DNA from: Paracoccus sphaerophysae
Lineage (GTDB): Bacteria > Pseudomonadota > Alphaproteobacteria > Rhodobacterales > Rhodobacteraceae
Assembly (NCBI RefSeq): GCF_000763805.1
Contig: NZ_JRKS01000014.1
Location: 1-58,495, forward strand
DNA: 58,495 bases
Direction of reading: 5' to 3'
The notes under the pieces were generated by a model that was given only the letters and a program-made list of their open reading frames with translations, was not told the DNA's origin and did not search any database. Of the stretch, positions 47,277 to 55,839 are shown in pieces. The translations under genes were made by a program, and so were the position numbers. Within the stretch, counting starts at the first letter, position 1, and the number at the start of each line of letters is the position of its first letter.

Positions 47277-48145
47277 GCCGGGTCGACCCGCGCCAGCTGC
47301 ACCATCAGGATGCCCACGGCGACGATGATCGACCCGATCACGTCGGACCAGCCGAAGCGCTCGCCCAGCCAGAAGGCGGCAATCGCGACCCCCAGCGGCG
47401 GCGACAGGAAATGGAACGCCGCCGCCCTGACAGCGCCGATCCGGGTGACCAGCCGGAACCAGATGAAGGTCGCGAGGATACCGGGGATCAGGATCGAAAA
47501 GCCCAGCGCGCCGGCCAGTTCCGGCGTCCAGTGAACCTCGCGGCCCCATTCCAGCAGCAAGGACGGGATTACCAGCGCCACCGACCCGACCGCCATCTGC
47601 AGCCCGACGATCATCAGTACGTTCGGGCCTCCCCCCGCGTTGCGCACCGCCAGGGTGGCGACGGTCAGCGCCACCACGGCGGCAAGGCACATGGCGAGGC
47701 CGCGCAGGTCCATCCCGTGCGACAGCCGCACCCCCATGATGATGACGACGCCGACCACCCCGATCACCAGCCCTGCGACGGCCATCGGCCGCAGCCTCTG
47801 GCCCAGGAACGCCCAGCCCGCGAACGCCACCAGCAGCGGCATCATCGAGGCGATGATCGCGGCGGCCGACGCCTCGATCCACTGCATCCCCATCCAGTTC
47901 AGCCCCAGATACAGGGCGTTCTGGCACAGGCCGAAGACGATGACGGTGCGCCACTCGGCCCGGCTGAGGCGCATCGACTGGCCCATCGCGGCCGCGAGGC
48001 CGATGGCGATCAGCGCCGAGATCCCGAACCGCACCACCAGCGCCCACAGCGGCGGCATCTGCACCACGACGACCCGCGTCGCGGTAAAGGCCGAGGCCCA
48101 GATCGCCGCGAAGGACAGCCCCATGAACAGCGATTTCAGGTCCAT
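47228..48145 (-). CDS. EamA/DMT-family transporter
   Basis: The 305-residue membrane protein has about ten hydrophobic segments in two EamA repeats. The first starts LFMGLSFAAIWASAFTATRVVVVQMPP; the second includes VAFAGWAFLGQRLRPMAVAGLVIGVVGVVIIMG and AFWLGERFGWSDVIGSIIVAVGI. This family exports amino acids and metabolites. It overlaps the mobA stop by 10 bp, so it is co-translated with mobA although no functional tie is known. Convergent overlap with the GST gene is 49 bp. Confidence 0.9.
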   Translation of the reverse strand: MDLKSLFMGLSFAAIWASAFTATRVVVVQMPPLWALVVRFGISALIAIGLAAAMGQSMRLSRAEWRTVIVFGLCQNALYLGLNWMGMQWIEASAAAIIASMMPLLVAFAGWAFLGQRLRPMAVAGLVIGVVGVVIIMGVRLSHGMDLRGLAMCLAAVVALTVATLAVRNAGGGPNVLMIVGLQMAVGSVALVIPSLLLEWGREVHWTPELAGALGFSILIPGILATFIWFRLVTRIGAVRAAAFHFLSPPLGVAIAAFWLGERFGWSDVIGSIIVAVGILMVQLARVDPAQPASSSATRRTAGRS

Positions 48146-48756
48146 GCGTCCCCCGTCGCCAGCCGGCGGCGCACGAGGGCCAGATCCTCGGGCGTGTTGA
48201 CGTTGAAGAACGGGTCGCGGCCGGCAAACGCGATGCGGGCGACGCCCAGACGCTCCATGACGGCGCGGACCCGGCGGTCGCCGTCGGCCAGGGACTGGCG
48301 CAGCGTGTCGTGCAGGGACACGTCCCAGGCGGCAAAGGCGGGGTGATCGTCGCCGTCATGCACCGCCATCGCCACCGGCGCGTCGGCGGCGGCGAGCCGC
48401 GCGGCCAGGTCGCGCGGAAAGAACGGCGTGTCGGCGGCGGCGGTGACAATACGCGGGATGCCCTGCACGGCGGCCCAGCCCATCCCCGCCAGCACCCCGG
48501 CCAGCGGCCCCAGCCAGCCCGGGATCGGGTCGGGCAGGACCGGCAGGCCGAAGGCCGCGAATCGGTCGGGATCGCCATTGGCGCTGATCGCGGTCGGGAC
48601 GACGCCCAGCCGGTCGATGACATGCGCGACCATCGGTCGCCCCCCCAGGTCCAGCAGCGCCTTGTCGCCCCCGCCCATGCGTCGCGACTGCCCGCCCGCC
48701 AGCACGATTGCGGCGAAAGGCGGGGTCTGGGCCTGTGGGGGTGGGGTTCCGGTCAT
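48136..48756 (-). CDS. mobA: Molybdenum cofactor guanylyltransferase
   Basis: The 206-residue nucleotidyltransferase attaches GMP to molybdopterin to give MGD. The GTP site is IVLAGGQSRRMGGGDKALLDLGG (about 16-38); LPDPIPGWLGPLAGVLAGM and AAADTPFFP (metal Asp) follow, then DPFFNVNTPEDL near the C-terminus. The ATG at 48756 is chosen; an in-frame ATG at 48768 is possible. It is divergent from a DUF2478 gene. MGD is needed by enzymes of the DMSO/TMAO reductase family, of which a broken member lies at the right edge of this window. Confidence 0.94.
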   Translation of the reverse strand: MTGTPPPQAQTPPFAAIVLAGGQSRRMGGGDKALLDLGGRPMVAHVIDRLGVVPTAISANGDPDRFAAFGLPVLPDPIPGWLGPLAGVLAGMGWAAVQGIPRIVTAAADTPFFPRDLAARLAAADAPVAMAVHDGDDHPAFAAWDVSLHDTLRQSLADGDRRVRAVMERLGVARIAFAGRDPFFNVNTPEDLALVRRRLATGDAWT

Positions 48757-48835
48757 CGCCGGCACCATGCGTCGCCGCCTGCGGACCTGCAAGCCGGGCG
48801 CACCGGCCGCTGCGGGCCGTTCGCGGCGCATTTGA

Positions 48836-48861
48836 TGCAACGCTTGTGATAAGCTGTTGCA
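48836..48861. promoter_or_regulatory. Imperfect inverted repeat between mobA and the DUF2478 gene
   Basis: TGCAACGCTT (48836-48845) and AAGCTGTTGCA (48851-48861) are inverted copies, perfect apart from one extra T in the second arm, around a GTGAT centre. It lies 19 bp before the DUF2478 ATG. It does not match the ModE consensus that I know. Candidate operator for a molybdenum-linked divergent pair. Confidence 0.5.
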
Positions 48862-48879
48862 GCGCCTAGGCTCTTCCCC

Positions 48880-49386
48880 ATGCTCGGATATGTGATCAGC
48901 GAAGACCGTGACGACCCGAACACGCGGATGGCCGATCTCGCCGTCGCGCTGATGGCGGACGGGCTCAAGCTGGCGGGCGCGGTGCAGACGAATATCGGCC
49001 AGGGCCAGGACTGCGCCTGCGACATGGAGCTGACGGTGCTGGGCAGCGGCGCCGCGCCGGTGCGGATCTCGCATTCGCTGGGCGCGGGCTCGCAGGGGTG
49101 CCGGCTGGATGCCGACGGGCTGGAACGCGCCGTCGCGCTGTCGGCGCGGGTGCTGACCCGGTCCACCGACCTGCTGATCGTGAACAAGTTCGGCCGGCAA
49201 GAGGCGATCGGCCGCGGCTTCTGCGACCTGATCGGCACCGCCCTGGCCGAGGGGGTACCGGTGCTGACCACCGTCTCCGCCGACCAGCTGCAGGCGTTCC
49301 GTGCCTTTGCCGGCGACTATGCGCACCGGCTGGGCTGGGACGGGGCCGCCGACTGGTGCCGCGGGGCCCGCTCTGCCGCGGCCTGA
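48880..49386 (+). CDS. DUF2478 family protein (molybdenum-locus associated)
   Basis: The 168-residue protein starts MLGYVISEDRDDPNTRMADL and has LKLAGAVQTNIGQGQDCACDMEL, SHSLGAGSQGCRLDADGLE and DLLIVNKFGRQEAIGRGF. I recognise this as DUF2478, a P-loop-related family often coded in molybdate transport or Moco clusters. The usual Walker A is not evident, so nucleotide binding is doubtful. It is divergent from mobA and is followed 8 bp later by a TusA-like gene, which supports a Moco or sulfur-relay setting. Confidence 0.8.
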   Translation: MLGYVISEDRDDPNTRMADLAVALMADGLKLAGAVQTNIGQGQDCACDMELTVLGSGAAPVRISHSLGAGSQGCRLDADGLERAVALSARVLTRSTDLLIVNKFGRQEAIGRGFCDLIGTALAEGVPVLTTVSADQLQAFRAFAGDYAHRLGWDGAADWCRGARSAAA

Positions 49387-49394
49387 GCGTGGCG

Positions 49395-49622
49395 ATGACG
49401 CTGACCGAGATCGACGCCCGCAACCTGCTGTGCCCGCTGCCGGTGCTGCGGCTGCGCAAGGCGCTGCTGGCGCTGCCTGTGGGCGGGCGGGTGGCGCTGG
49501 TCGCCACCGATCCGGCGGCGGTGCTGGACGTGCCGCATTTCTGCGCCGAAGCCGGCCACCGCCTGATCGCCACCGAGCCGCTGCCCGACGGCGCCCGCCG
49601 CTATCTCGTGGAACGCGGCTGA
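49395..49622 (+). CDS. TusA-family sulfur carrier protein
   Basis: The 75-residue SirA/TusA-like protein has the active-site motif NLLCPLPVLRLRKAL with C13 in CPxP. TusA proteins hand persulfide sulfur to tRNA thiolation or to molybdenum cofactor enzymes. It lies 8 bp after the DUF2478 stop; the ATG at 49395 or a GTG two codons earlier may start it. The association with mobA and DUF2478 favours sulfur delivery for Moco in this genome, which is inference from context. Confidence 0.88.
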   Translation: MTLTEIDARNLLCPLPVLRLRKALLALPVGGRVALVATDPAAVLDVPHFCAEAGHRLIATEPLPDGARRYLVERG

Positions 49623-49686
49623 CCTTGCGCCGGGCCGCGGCCGGTGGTTCTGTGCCCCCCGCAGGCGGATCGAGCGAGGGAAGCCG

Positions 49687-50613
49687 TTGCTGGCCATCTT
49701 TCTCAAGACCCTGCCGTTCTTCCTGCTGATCGGCACCGGCTGGCTGGCCGGGCGGCTGCGCGCCTTTCCGCCCGAGGCAACGGCCTGGCTGACCAGGTTC
49801 GTGTTCTATTTCGCCCTGTCGGCGATGCTGTTCCGGTTCAGCGCCACGCTGGACCTGGCGGCGCTGTTCGACCTGCGCTTTGCGGCGGCCTATGTGGCGG
49901 GCTCGACCGTGGTCTGGGCGCTGGTCTTCGCAGTCTCGCGCGGAAAGGGCACGCCTGTGGTCGAGGCGGCGATGCTGGCCCATACCGGCATGACCGGGAA
50001 TACCGGCTTTCTGGGCGTGCCGATGCTGGTCGTGCTGCTGGGCCCGCCCGCGATCGGGCCGGTGCTGATGGTGCTGGCGCTGGACCTGGTGGTGTTCTCG
50101 ACGCTCATCACGCTGATCATCGCCGCCGCGCGGCACGGGCGGCTGGGGCCGGGCACGGTGCTGCCGGTGATCCGCGGCATCGTCGCCAACCCGATGATCG
50201 TATCGATGCTGGCCGGGCTCGCCTGGTCGGCGCTGCGCCTGCCGATGCCCGCGCCCGCGGCCGAGTTCCTGAGCCTGCTGGGCGCCGCCGCCACCCCCGG
50301 GGCGCTGTTCGCTATCGGCGCGTCGCTCGCGCATCGGCCGATGCGGCGCCCCGTCCCGGCGCTGGCGCTGAGCTTTGCCAAGCTGGTCGCCCACCCCGCC
50401 GCGGTCGGGCTGGCCGCGATCCTGCTGGCCGTCGATCCGGTCGCCGCCGGGGTGATGGTCGCCGCCGCCGCTTTGCCCGTGGCGGGCAACGTCTATATCC
50501 TGGCCCATCATTTCGGTGTCGCGCAGGAACGGGTGTCGGCTGCGATCCTGATTTCCACGGCCATCAGCATCGCCACCGTCCCCTATGTCATCCACCTGAT
50601 CCCCAAGGGCTGA
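49687..50613 (+). CDS. AEC-family (auxin efflux carrier) transporter
   Basis: The 308-residue membrane protein has about ten hydrophobic segments, starting MLAIFLKTLPFFLLIGTGWLAG. Family motifs: FVFYFALSAMLFRFSA near 40-55, and MTGNTGFLGVPMLVVLLGPPAIG near 100-120, with a repeated ASLAHRPM segment in the second half. Substrates in the family include malonate, malate and other carboxylates. It begins with TTG at 49687 after GAGGGAAG. The next gene, a crotonase, starts 3 bp after its stop, so they form an operon. Confidence 0.88.
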   Translation: MLAIFLKTLPFFLLIGTGWLAGRLRAFPPEATAWLTRFVFYFALSAMLFRFSATLDLAALFDLRFAAAYVAGSTVVWALVFAVSRGKGTPVVEAAMLAHTGMTGNTGFLGVPMLVVLLGPPAIGPVLMVLALDLVVFSTLITLIIAAARHGRLGPGTVLPVIRGIVANPMIVSMLAGLAWSALRLPMPAPAAEFLSLLGAAATPGALFAIGASLAHRPMRRPVPALALSFAKLVAHPAAVGLAAILLAVDPVAAGVMVAAAALPVAGNVYILAHHFGVAQERVSAAILISTAISIATVPYVIHLIPKG

Positions 50614-50616
50614 GCC

Positions 50617-51414
50617 ATGAAGAAAATCTCGCAACTGTCGCTGGAAAACCTGCTGCTGGACGTGGACGAGGACGGCATCGCCACGGTCACGCTGAACCGC
50701 CCGACCAAGCGCAACGCGCTGGACGCGGCCACCATCGACGAGCTGATCGAGGTCTTCGCTACCCTGCCCCGCGCCGGCGTCCGCGCCTGCGTGCTGCGCG
50801 GCGAGGGCACCCATTTCAGCGCCGGGCTGGACCTGGTGGAACATTACCACGCCGACCGCTCGGCCGCCGATTTCATGCATGTCTGCCTGCGCTGGCACGA
50901 GGCGTTCAACAAGATGGAATATGGCGGCGTCCCGGTGATCGCGGCGCTGAAGGGTGCCGTGGTGGGCGGCGGGCTGGAATTGGCCTCGGCCGCCCATATC
51001 CGGGTCGCGGACGAGAGCACCTATTTCGGCCTGCCCGAGGGGCAGCGCGGCCTCTTCACCGGCGGCGGGGCGACGATCCGGGTGGCCGACCTGATCGGCA
51101 AGGCGCGGATGATCGACATGATGCTGTCGGGGCGCCTGTATCGCGGGCAAGAGGCGGTGGACGTAGGGCTCGCGCAGTATCTGGTCGAGGACAGCGAGGC
51201 CAAGGCCTACGAGATCGCCCGCGCCGCCGCCCAGAACCCGCCGCTGTCGAACTTCGCCATCTGCTCGGCGATCTCGCACATGCAGAACATGAGCGCGCTG
51301 GACGCCGCCTATGCCGAGGCGGTGGTGGCCGGCGTGGTGAACACGCAAGAGGCCGCCAAGGCGCGGCTCGAAGCCTTTGCCAAGGGCACCGCAGCCAAGG
51401 TCAAGCCGGAATGA
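50617..51414 (+). CDS. Enoyl-CoA hydratase/crotonase-family protein
   Basis: The 265-residue crotonase has [15 protein letters not shown] (about 23-37), the first oxyanion segment [13 protein letters not shown] near 70, the second [19 protein letters not shown] near 112-130, and [18 protein letters not shown] with the conserved Glu in PEGQ. Which acyl-CoA it works on is unknown. It lies between an AEC carrier and an alpha/beta hydrolase, overlapping the latter by 4 bp, suggesting uptake, hydration and hydrolysis of one organic acid or aromatic side chain. Confidence 0.88.
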   Translation: MKKISQLSLENLLLDVDEDGIATVTLNRPTKRNALDAATIDELIEVFATLPRAGVRACVLRGEGTHFSAGLDLVEHYHADRSAADFMHVCLRWHEAFNKMEYGGVPVIAALKGAVVGGGLELASAAHIRVADESTYFGLPEGQRGLFTGGGATIRVADLIGKARMIDMMLSGRLYRGQEAVDVGLAQYLVEDSEAKAYEIARAAAQNPPLSNFAICSAISHMQNMSALDAAYAEAVVAGVVNTQEAAKARLEAFAKGTAAKVKPE

Positions 51415-52202
51415 TCCCGCAAGTAACCGACTGGGACGACGCCTATGCCAACGCCCCGCATATCCCTGGCGGCGCCGGTTTCCCTGACCGCTGGGCGGCC
51501 GAGGCCGGGGCCTTCCGGGACCGCCACCCGCCGGCGACGCTGGGGCTGGGTGAGCTGTATCTGCCCGACGACCCGCGCGGGCTCGCGGTGATCGTGCATG
51601 GCGGCTACTGGATGAAGTTCGGGCCGCGCTGGTTTTCGCATCTCGCCGCCGGCGCGCTGGCGCGGGGCTGGGCGGTACTGCTGCCGGGTTATACGCTCGC
51701 GCCCGCCGGGCAGCTGGCGACGATGCGCGACGAGATCGCGCTGCAGATCGCCGGCGCCGCGGCGCGCGTGCCCGGCCCGATCGTGCTGTCCGGCCATTCC
51801 GCCGGCGGGCATCTGGCGGCGCGGCTGATCTGCGCCGACACGCCGCTGCCCGACGAGATCATGGCGCGGGTGGCGCGCTGCGTGCCGATCTCGGGCCTGT
51901 TCGACCTGCGCGCGCTGCGGCGCACCGCGATGCGGGGCGACCTGGGGCTGGACGATCGCACGGCGATGCTGGAAAGCCCGCTGTTCCACGAACCGCACCC
52001 GGAGCTGTCGCTGCATGTCTGGGTCGGGGCCGACGAGCGGCCGGTGTTCCTGCAGCAATCCCGCCTGATTGCCGACGCGTGGGCCGGCATCCCGCGCGAG
52101 ACGCGCCTGACGGTGGAGCCGGGGCGGCACCACATGGACGTGGTCGCCGGGCTGACCGCGGCGGAGCATCCGCTGACCGAGGCGCTGGTGGGCGCGGTGT
52201 AG
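51411..52202 (+). CDS. Alpha/beta hydrolase, kynurenine-formamidase-like
   Basis: The 263-residue hydrolase has the oxyanion motif [11 protein letters not shown] (HGGYW, about 60-66), the nucleophile elbow [14 protein letters not shown] near 120-133, and late Asp/His in VGADERPVF and [13 protein letters not shown] plus GHSAGG is the pattern of arylformamidases and related small esterases. It is coupled to the crotonase gene by an ATGA overlap. Whether it acts on N-formylkynurenine or on an ester linked to the crotonase pathway is not clear; no kynureninase or tryptophan dioxygenase gene is in the window. Confidence 0.87.
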   Translation: MIPQVTDWDDAYANAPHIPGGAGFPDRWAAEAGAFRDRHPPATLGLGELYLPDDPRGLAVIVHGGYWMKFGPRWFSHLAAGALARGWAVLLPGYTLAPAGQLATMRDEIALQIAGAAARVPGPIVLSGHSAGGHLAARLICADTPLPDEIMARVARCVPISGLFDLRALRRTAMRGDLGLDDRTAMLESPLFHEPHPELSLHVWVGADERPVFLQQSRLIADAWAGIPRETRLTVEPGRHHMDVVAGLTAAEHPLTEALVGAV

Positions 52203-52465
52203 CGCGCCCGGCGGTCGGGGTTGAGCCAGAGCGCAGCCGTTGGCAGCCACAGAACCACGATGAAAGGAGCCGCACCCCACACCAGAGAGATCTGAACGAA
52301 TCGCGGGACGACAAGTAGATCGGTCCCGATCTCGGGCGCGTCCCATAGCATCATCCCAGACACCACGAGCGACACGCAGACCGCCGTCGTAGCAACCGAC
52401 AGCACCCAGAACAGGGCAAAGCGCATCGTCTCGACCCACCAAACGCGGACTGTCAGAGGCGCCAT
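52202..52465 (-). CDS. Possible small membrane protein with lost 3' end
   Basis: From an ATG at 52465 the frame encodes MAPLTVRVWWVETMRFALFW-type sequence with two clear hydrophobic spans (about 15-35 and 52-75) and ends WLNPDRRAR before running antisense into the hydrolase gene. No stop occurs until 51689. The two-helix part looks coding and is typical of small Rhodobacteraceae membrane proteins, but a genuine C-terminus inside another gene is unlikely. It may be truncated or frameshifted near 52200. A repeat of the AAATATCC family abuts its start. Confidence 0.4.
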
Positions 52466-52512
52466 CTTCTGTCCCAAATATCCCGCGGGGTCCGGGGACG
52501 CGCAGCCCCCGG
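52465..52512 (+). repeat. AAATATCC-hairpin intergenic repeat, copy 6 (before gabT end)
   Basis: TTCTGTCCC, AAATATCCCGCGGGG (core 52476) and a hairpin CCGGGG-ACGCGCAG-CCCCGG lie 10 bp from the stop of gabT, on the strand opposite to gabT transcription. It resembles copy 3 closely, including GGTCCGGGG. Confidence 0.7.
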
Positions 52513-52521
52513 TGCGGCGGC

Positions 52522-53796
52522 TCAGCCGCGCGCGGCGCGCACCGAGTCATCCAGCACGTCCAGCGCCTCGTCGAACACCGCATCCGGCACCGTCAGCGGC
52601 GGCAGGAAGCGGATCACGTTGCCGTAGACGCCGCAGGTCAGCAGGATCAGGCCGCGCTTCAGCGCCTCTTCGCGGACCTTGTTGGTGAACTCGGACGACG
52701 GCGTGTCGGTGCCGGCGACGTTGAATTCCACCGCGTTCATCAGGCCGGGGCCGCGGATGTCGATGATCTCGGGCACGTCGTCGCGCAGACTGGCGAGGCG
52801 CTGTTTCAGGCGCTGGCCGAGGCGCTCGGCGCGGTCGCACAGCGCCTCTTCCTCGATGATGTCCAGCACCGCGTGGGCGGCGGCGACGCCCAGCGGGTTG
52901 CCGGCATAGGTGCCGCCCAGGCCGCCGGGGTTTGGGGCGTCCATGATCTCGGCTCGGCCGGTGACGGCCGAGATCGGCAGGCCGCCGCCCAGCCCCTTGG
53001 CCATGGTGGTGATGTCGGCGGCGACGCCGTGATGTTCCATCGCGAACAGCTTGCCGGTGCGGGCAAAGCCCGTCTGCACCTCGTCCGCGATCAGCAGCAT
53101 CCCGTGATCGTCGCACAGGCTGCGCAGCGTCTGCATGAAGCCCGAGGGGACGGGGTAGAACCCGCCCTCGCCCTGCACCGGCTCGACGATGATCGCGGCG
53201 ACGCGGCCCGGGTCCACGTCGGCCTTGAACAGCTTGTCCAGCGCCGCCAACGCGTCGTCCTGGCTGACGCCGTGCAGATCGTTCGGGAACGGCAGGTGAT
53301 AGACGTCGGGCATCATAGCCCCGAAGCCGGCCTTGTAGGGCTGGACCTTGCCGGTCAGCGTCATGCCCATGAAGGTCCGGCCGTGGAAGGCGCCGGTGAA
53401 GGCCACGATGGCGCTGCGCCCGGTGGCATAACGGGCGATCTTGACGGCGTTTTCCACCGCCTCGGCGCCGGTAGTGGCGAAGATGGTCTTCTTTTCGAAA
53501 TCGCCGGGGACCAGCGCGTTCAGCCGTTCGGCCAGCGCGACATAGTTCTCATACGGCACGACCTGGTGGCAGGTGTGGGTAAAACGGTCGAGCTGGTCCT
53601 TGACGGCCTGGATCACCCTGGGGTGGCGGTGGCCGGTGTTGACGACCGCGATGCCGGCGGCAAAGTCGATATAGCGGTTGCCGTCCTTGTCCCAGATTTC
53701 CGCGTTCTCGGCGCGGTCGGCATAGATCTGGGTGGTCATCCCCACGCCGCGCGAGATGGCGGCGTTCTTGCGGTCGGTCATCGTCTCGGTCGCCAT
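52522..53796 (-). CDS. gabT: 4-aminobutyrate aminotransferase
   Basis: The 424-residue class III PLP aminotransferase converts GABA and 2-oxoglutarate to succinate semialdehyde and glutamate. It shows DFAAGIAVVNTGHRHP, TTGAEAVENAVKIAR, FTGAFHGRTFMGMTLTGK, LLIADEVQTGFARTGK and the PLP lysine in TTMAKGLGGGLPISA. The length and the VYHLPFPNDLHGV stretch favour GabT over ornithine or acetylornithine enzymes. The succinate semialdehyde dehydrogenase gene gabD is not in the window. The start is ATG 53796 after GGAGGAACCCG. Confidence 0.92.
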   Translation of the reverse strand: MATETMTDRKNAAISRGVGMTTQIYADRAENAEIWDKDGNRYIDFAAGIAVVNTGHRHPRVIQAVKDQLDRFTHTCHQVVPYENYVALAERLNALVPGDFEKKTIFATTGAEAVENAVKIARYATGRSAIVAFTGAFHGRTFMGMTLTGKVQPYKAGFGAMMPDVYHLPFPNDLHGVSQDDALAALDKLFKADVDPGRVAAIIVEPVQGEGGFYPVPSGFMQTLRSLCDDHGMLLIADEVQTGFARTGKLFAMEHHGVAADITTMAKGLGGGLPISAVTGRAEIMDAPNPGGLGGTYAGNPLGVAAAHAVLDIIEEEALCDRAERLGQRLKQRLASLRDDVPEIIDIRGPGLMNAVEFNVAGTDTPSSEFTNKVREEALKRGLILLTCGVYGNVIRFLPPLTVPDAVFDEALDVLDDSVRAARG

Positions 53797-53927
53797 CGGG
53801 TTCCTCCTGCGGGGGGCGGCTGCGGTTGGCCCGTTCTAGCCCTGCGCCGCAGGTGAGACCAGCGGGATCGGAGCCCTTGAAAGCCGGACCGCGCTGGCGC
53901 AGGGTTCGCCGAAAGGGAGACCATGCC

Positions 53928-54386
53928 ATGCCGCGCGCGATGCTTGTGCCCGCGATCCTGATGCTCGCGGCCTGCGCGGCCCAAACGCCGGTGCCCGCTG
54001 GCCCCCTGCCGCTGCCGCCCGAGGAGGTCATCCCCGCTCCGGCCACGGGCGCGCTCATCGAGGGCGCGGCCTATGACGTGGTGTCGATCGACGGACAACT
54101 CGTGCCGGATGGCTTTGGCGCCGGTTTCACCATCCGGGACGGGCGGCTCGAGGGCAACGACGGCTGCAACGCCTTGTCCGGCCCGGTCGTGCAGACCGAA
54201 CGGACGCTGCGCATCGGGCCGCTGGTCGGCACGCTGATGGCCTGCCCGGCGCTGGTGATGGACCGCGCCGCCGGGCTGGCCCGCGCATTGGCCGAGGTGG
54301 ACGGCGCCCGGCACGGACCCGGCGCCACCGTGGCGCTGACCCGCGCCGGCCGCGACCGCGTCGTCGTGCAGCAGCAGAGACCCTGA
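53928..54386 (+). CDS. META-domain (HslJ-like) lipoprotein
   Basis: The 152-residue protein has a lipobox LMLAAC with C16, a Pro-rich linker, then a META/HslJ-type domain: AYDVVSIDGQLVP, FTIRDGRLEGNDGCNALSGP and GPLVGTLMACPALVMD. The GCN and T-x-M-A-C segments are the two conserved META blocks. HslJ-like proteins are linked to heat-shock or antibiotic (novobiocin) tolerance in the envelope. The ATG at 53928 follows GGGAG. The stop overlaps the rhomboid start by one base. Confidence 0.85.
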   Translation: MPRAMLVPAILMLAACAAQTPVPAGPLPLPPEEVIPAPATGALIEGAAYDVVSIDGQLVPDGFGAGFTIRDGRLEGNDGCNALSGPVVQTERTLRIGPLVGTLMACPALVMDRAAGLARALAEVDGARHGPGATVALTRAGRDRVVVQQQRP

Positions 54387-55111
54387 TGTTCCCGATCCGA
54401 GACCACAACTCCTCCGAAACCACGCCCTACGTCACCATCGGGCTGATCTTCGTGAACGTCGTGCTGTTCCTGCTGACCGCGCCCTGGGGCGGCGGGATGG
54501 AGGCGCTGTGGGAGGATCTGGCCCTGTATCCCGTCGCGGTGATGAACGGGTCGAACCTGTGGGGGCTGGTGACGCATATGTTCATGCATGCCGGCCTCAT
54601 GCATCTGGGCGGCAACATGCTGTTCCTGTGGATCTTCGGCGACAACCTGGAAGACCAGATGGGGCATCTGGGGTTCATGGTGTTCTACCTGCTGTGCGGC
54701 CTGGCGGCGGCCGGGGTGCAGATCGCCTCGGACCCGTCGAACGGCATCCCGATGGTCGGCGCCTCGGGGGCGATTGCGGGGGTGATGGGGGCCTATCTGC
54801 TGATGTTTCCCAAGGCCAAGGTCGATGTGGTGGCGATCATCGTCATCCTCATCAAGGTCTTTACCGTCCCGGCCTGGGTGATGCTGGCGGTGTGGTTCGG
54901 GCTGCAGCTGTTTTCGGGCTATGCGATGCATGGCGGCGATGCCGGGGTGGCCTATTGGGCCCATGCGGGGGGATTCGCCGCCGGCACGCTGCTGGCGGTG
55001 CCGCTATTCCTGCGGCGGGGCGGGCGGGCCTTCTGGCTGACCACCCACGGCCGGCCGCCGCATCTGCCGCTGGATTACGCCCCGACCCGCATCCCGCAGG
55101 TGCGCCGCTAG
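54386..55111 (+). CDS. Rhomboid-family intramembrane serine protease
   Basis: The 241-residue protease has six membrane segments. The catalytic serine is S127 in MVGASGAIAGVMGAY (TM4) and the catalytic histidine is H193 in AYWAHAGGFAAG (TM6). The loop-1 and TM2 region has MFMHAGLMHLGGNMLFLWIFGDNLE, with the H-x-x-x-N oxyanion motif. All active-site residues are present. It cleaves transmembrane proteins within the bilayer. It starts within the last base of the META lipoprotein gene, so a shared envelope stress role is plausible. It overlaps the convergent mnmD stop by 4 bp. Confidence 0.93.
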   Translation: MFPIRDHNSSETTPYVTIGLIFVNVVLFLLTAPWGGGMEALWEDLALYPVAVMNGSNLWGLVTHMFMHAGLMHLGGNMLFLWIFGDNLEDQMGHLGFMVFYLLCGLAAAGVQIASDPSNGIPMVGASGAIAGVMGAYLLMFPKAKVDVVAIIVILIKVFTVPAWVMLAVWFGLQLFSGYAMHGGDAGVAYWAHAGGFAAGTLLAVPLFLRRGGRAFWLTTHGRPPHLPLDYAPTRIPQVRR

Positions 55112-55791
55112 GGCCGGACCCCGCGGCTCATGTGGCGCTTGCCGGCAAAGCCGGGGGCGCGGGTGACGTGAAAGCCCGCGGCCTGCAGCGCGCGGCGGAC
55201 ATGGCCGGCGGCGGTATAGGTCGCAAAGCTGCCCCCCGGCGCGGTATGGGCGCCGACTGCGGACAGCAGTTCGTCGGACCACAGTTCGGGGTTCCGGGCG
55301 GGCGAAAATCCGTCGAGGAACCACGCATCCGCCCTGCCCGCCCACGCCGGCAGGGTCTCGCGCGCGTCGCCGATGATGATCTGGGCGGTAACCTGGCCGA
55401 CCTGGATGTCGCCCCGCCCCCAGCCGGCGCGCAACTGCGCGGCGAGCGGTTCCAGCGCCGGAAAGGCGGCATGGGCGCGGGCGAGGTCGGGGAGGGTCAG
55501 CGGGAACGCCTCGAAGCTGGTGAAGCGCACCGGCACCGTGGCGATCTGGCCCAGCGCCAGCAGGTTCAGCCCGGTGCCAAATCCGGTTTCGGCGACGTGA
55601 AAGCCGGGCCGCAGCCGCGCCGGCAGGTCGTTGCCGGCCAGGAAGACGTGGCGGGTCTCCGCAAGCCCGCCGGCGAGGCTGAAATACGGGTCGTCGAAGC
55701 GCCGCGACACGGGGATCTCGCCCTGCCCGTCCAGCCGGCGCCAGTCCAGTTGGTCGGGTGCATCGTCGCTCATCTGGTGGTTCGGGTTCAT
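55108..55791 (-). CDS. mnmD: tRNA 5-methylaminomethyl-2-thiouridine methyltransferase (MnmD, MnmC N-domain only)
   Basis: The 227-residue SAM methyltransferase corresponds to the N-terminal half of bifunctional MnmC. RRFDDPYFSLAGGLAETRHVFLAGN is the MnmC1 head, the SAM site is HVAETGFGTGLNLLAL, and DAWFLDGFSPARNPELW is the catalytic loop. It finishes mnm5(s2)U at tRNA position 34. The C-terminal FAD half is missing. Instead an FAD oxidoreductase gene lies 48 bp away on the other strand, so MnmC appears split into divergent genes, as in some other alphaproteobacteria. Confidence 0.88.
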   Translation of the reverse strand: MNPNHQMSDDAPDQLDWRRLDGQGEIPVSRRFDDPYFSLAGGLAETRHVFLAGNDLPARLRPGFHVAETGFGTGLNLLALGQIATVPVRFTSFEAFPLTLPDLARAHAAFPALEPLAAQLRAGWGRGDIQVGQVTAQIIIGDARETLPAWAGRADAWFLDGFSPARNPELWSDELLSAVGAHTAPGGSFATYTAAGHVRRALQAAGFHVTRAPGFAGKRHMSRGVRP

Positions 55792-55839
55792 CCGCGCTAC
55801 TCCGTCGCCCGCACGGGTCAGTGACGGGGAAGCGCGGCG

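Noticed and set aside
48757..51348. Upstream extension of the mobA frame to over 1000 residues
   Set aside because: The MobA nucleotide-binding motif starts right after the ATG at 48756, and the extension is antisense to DUF2478, TusA, AEC and crotonase genes.
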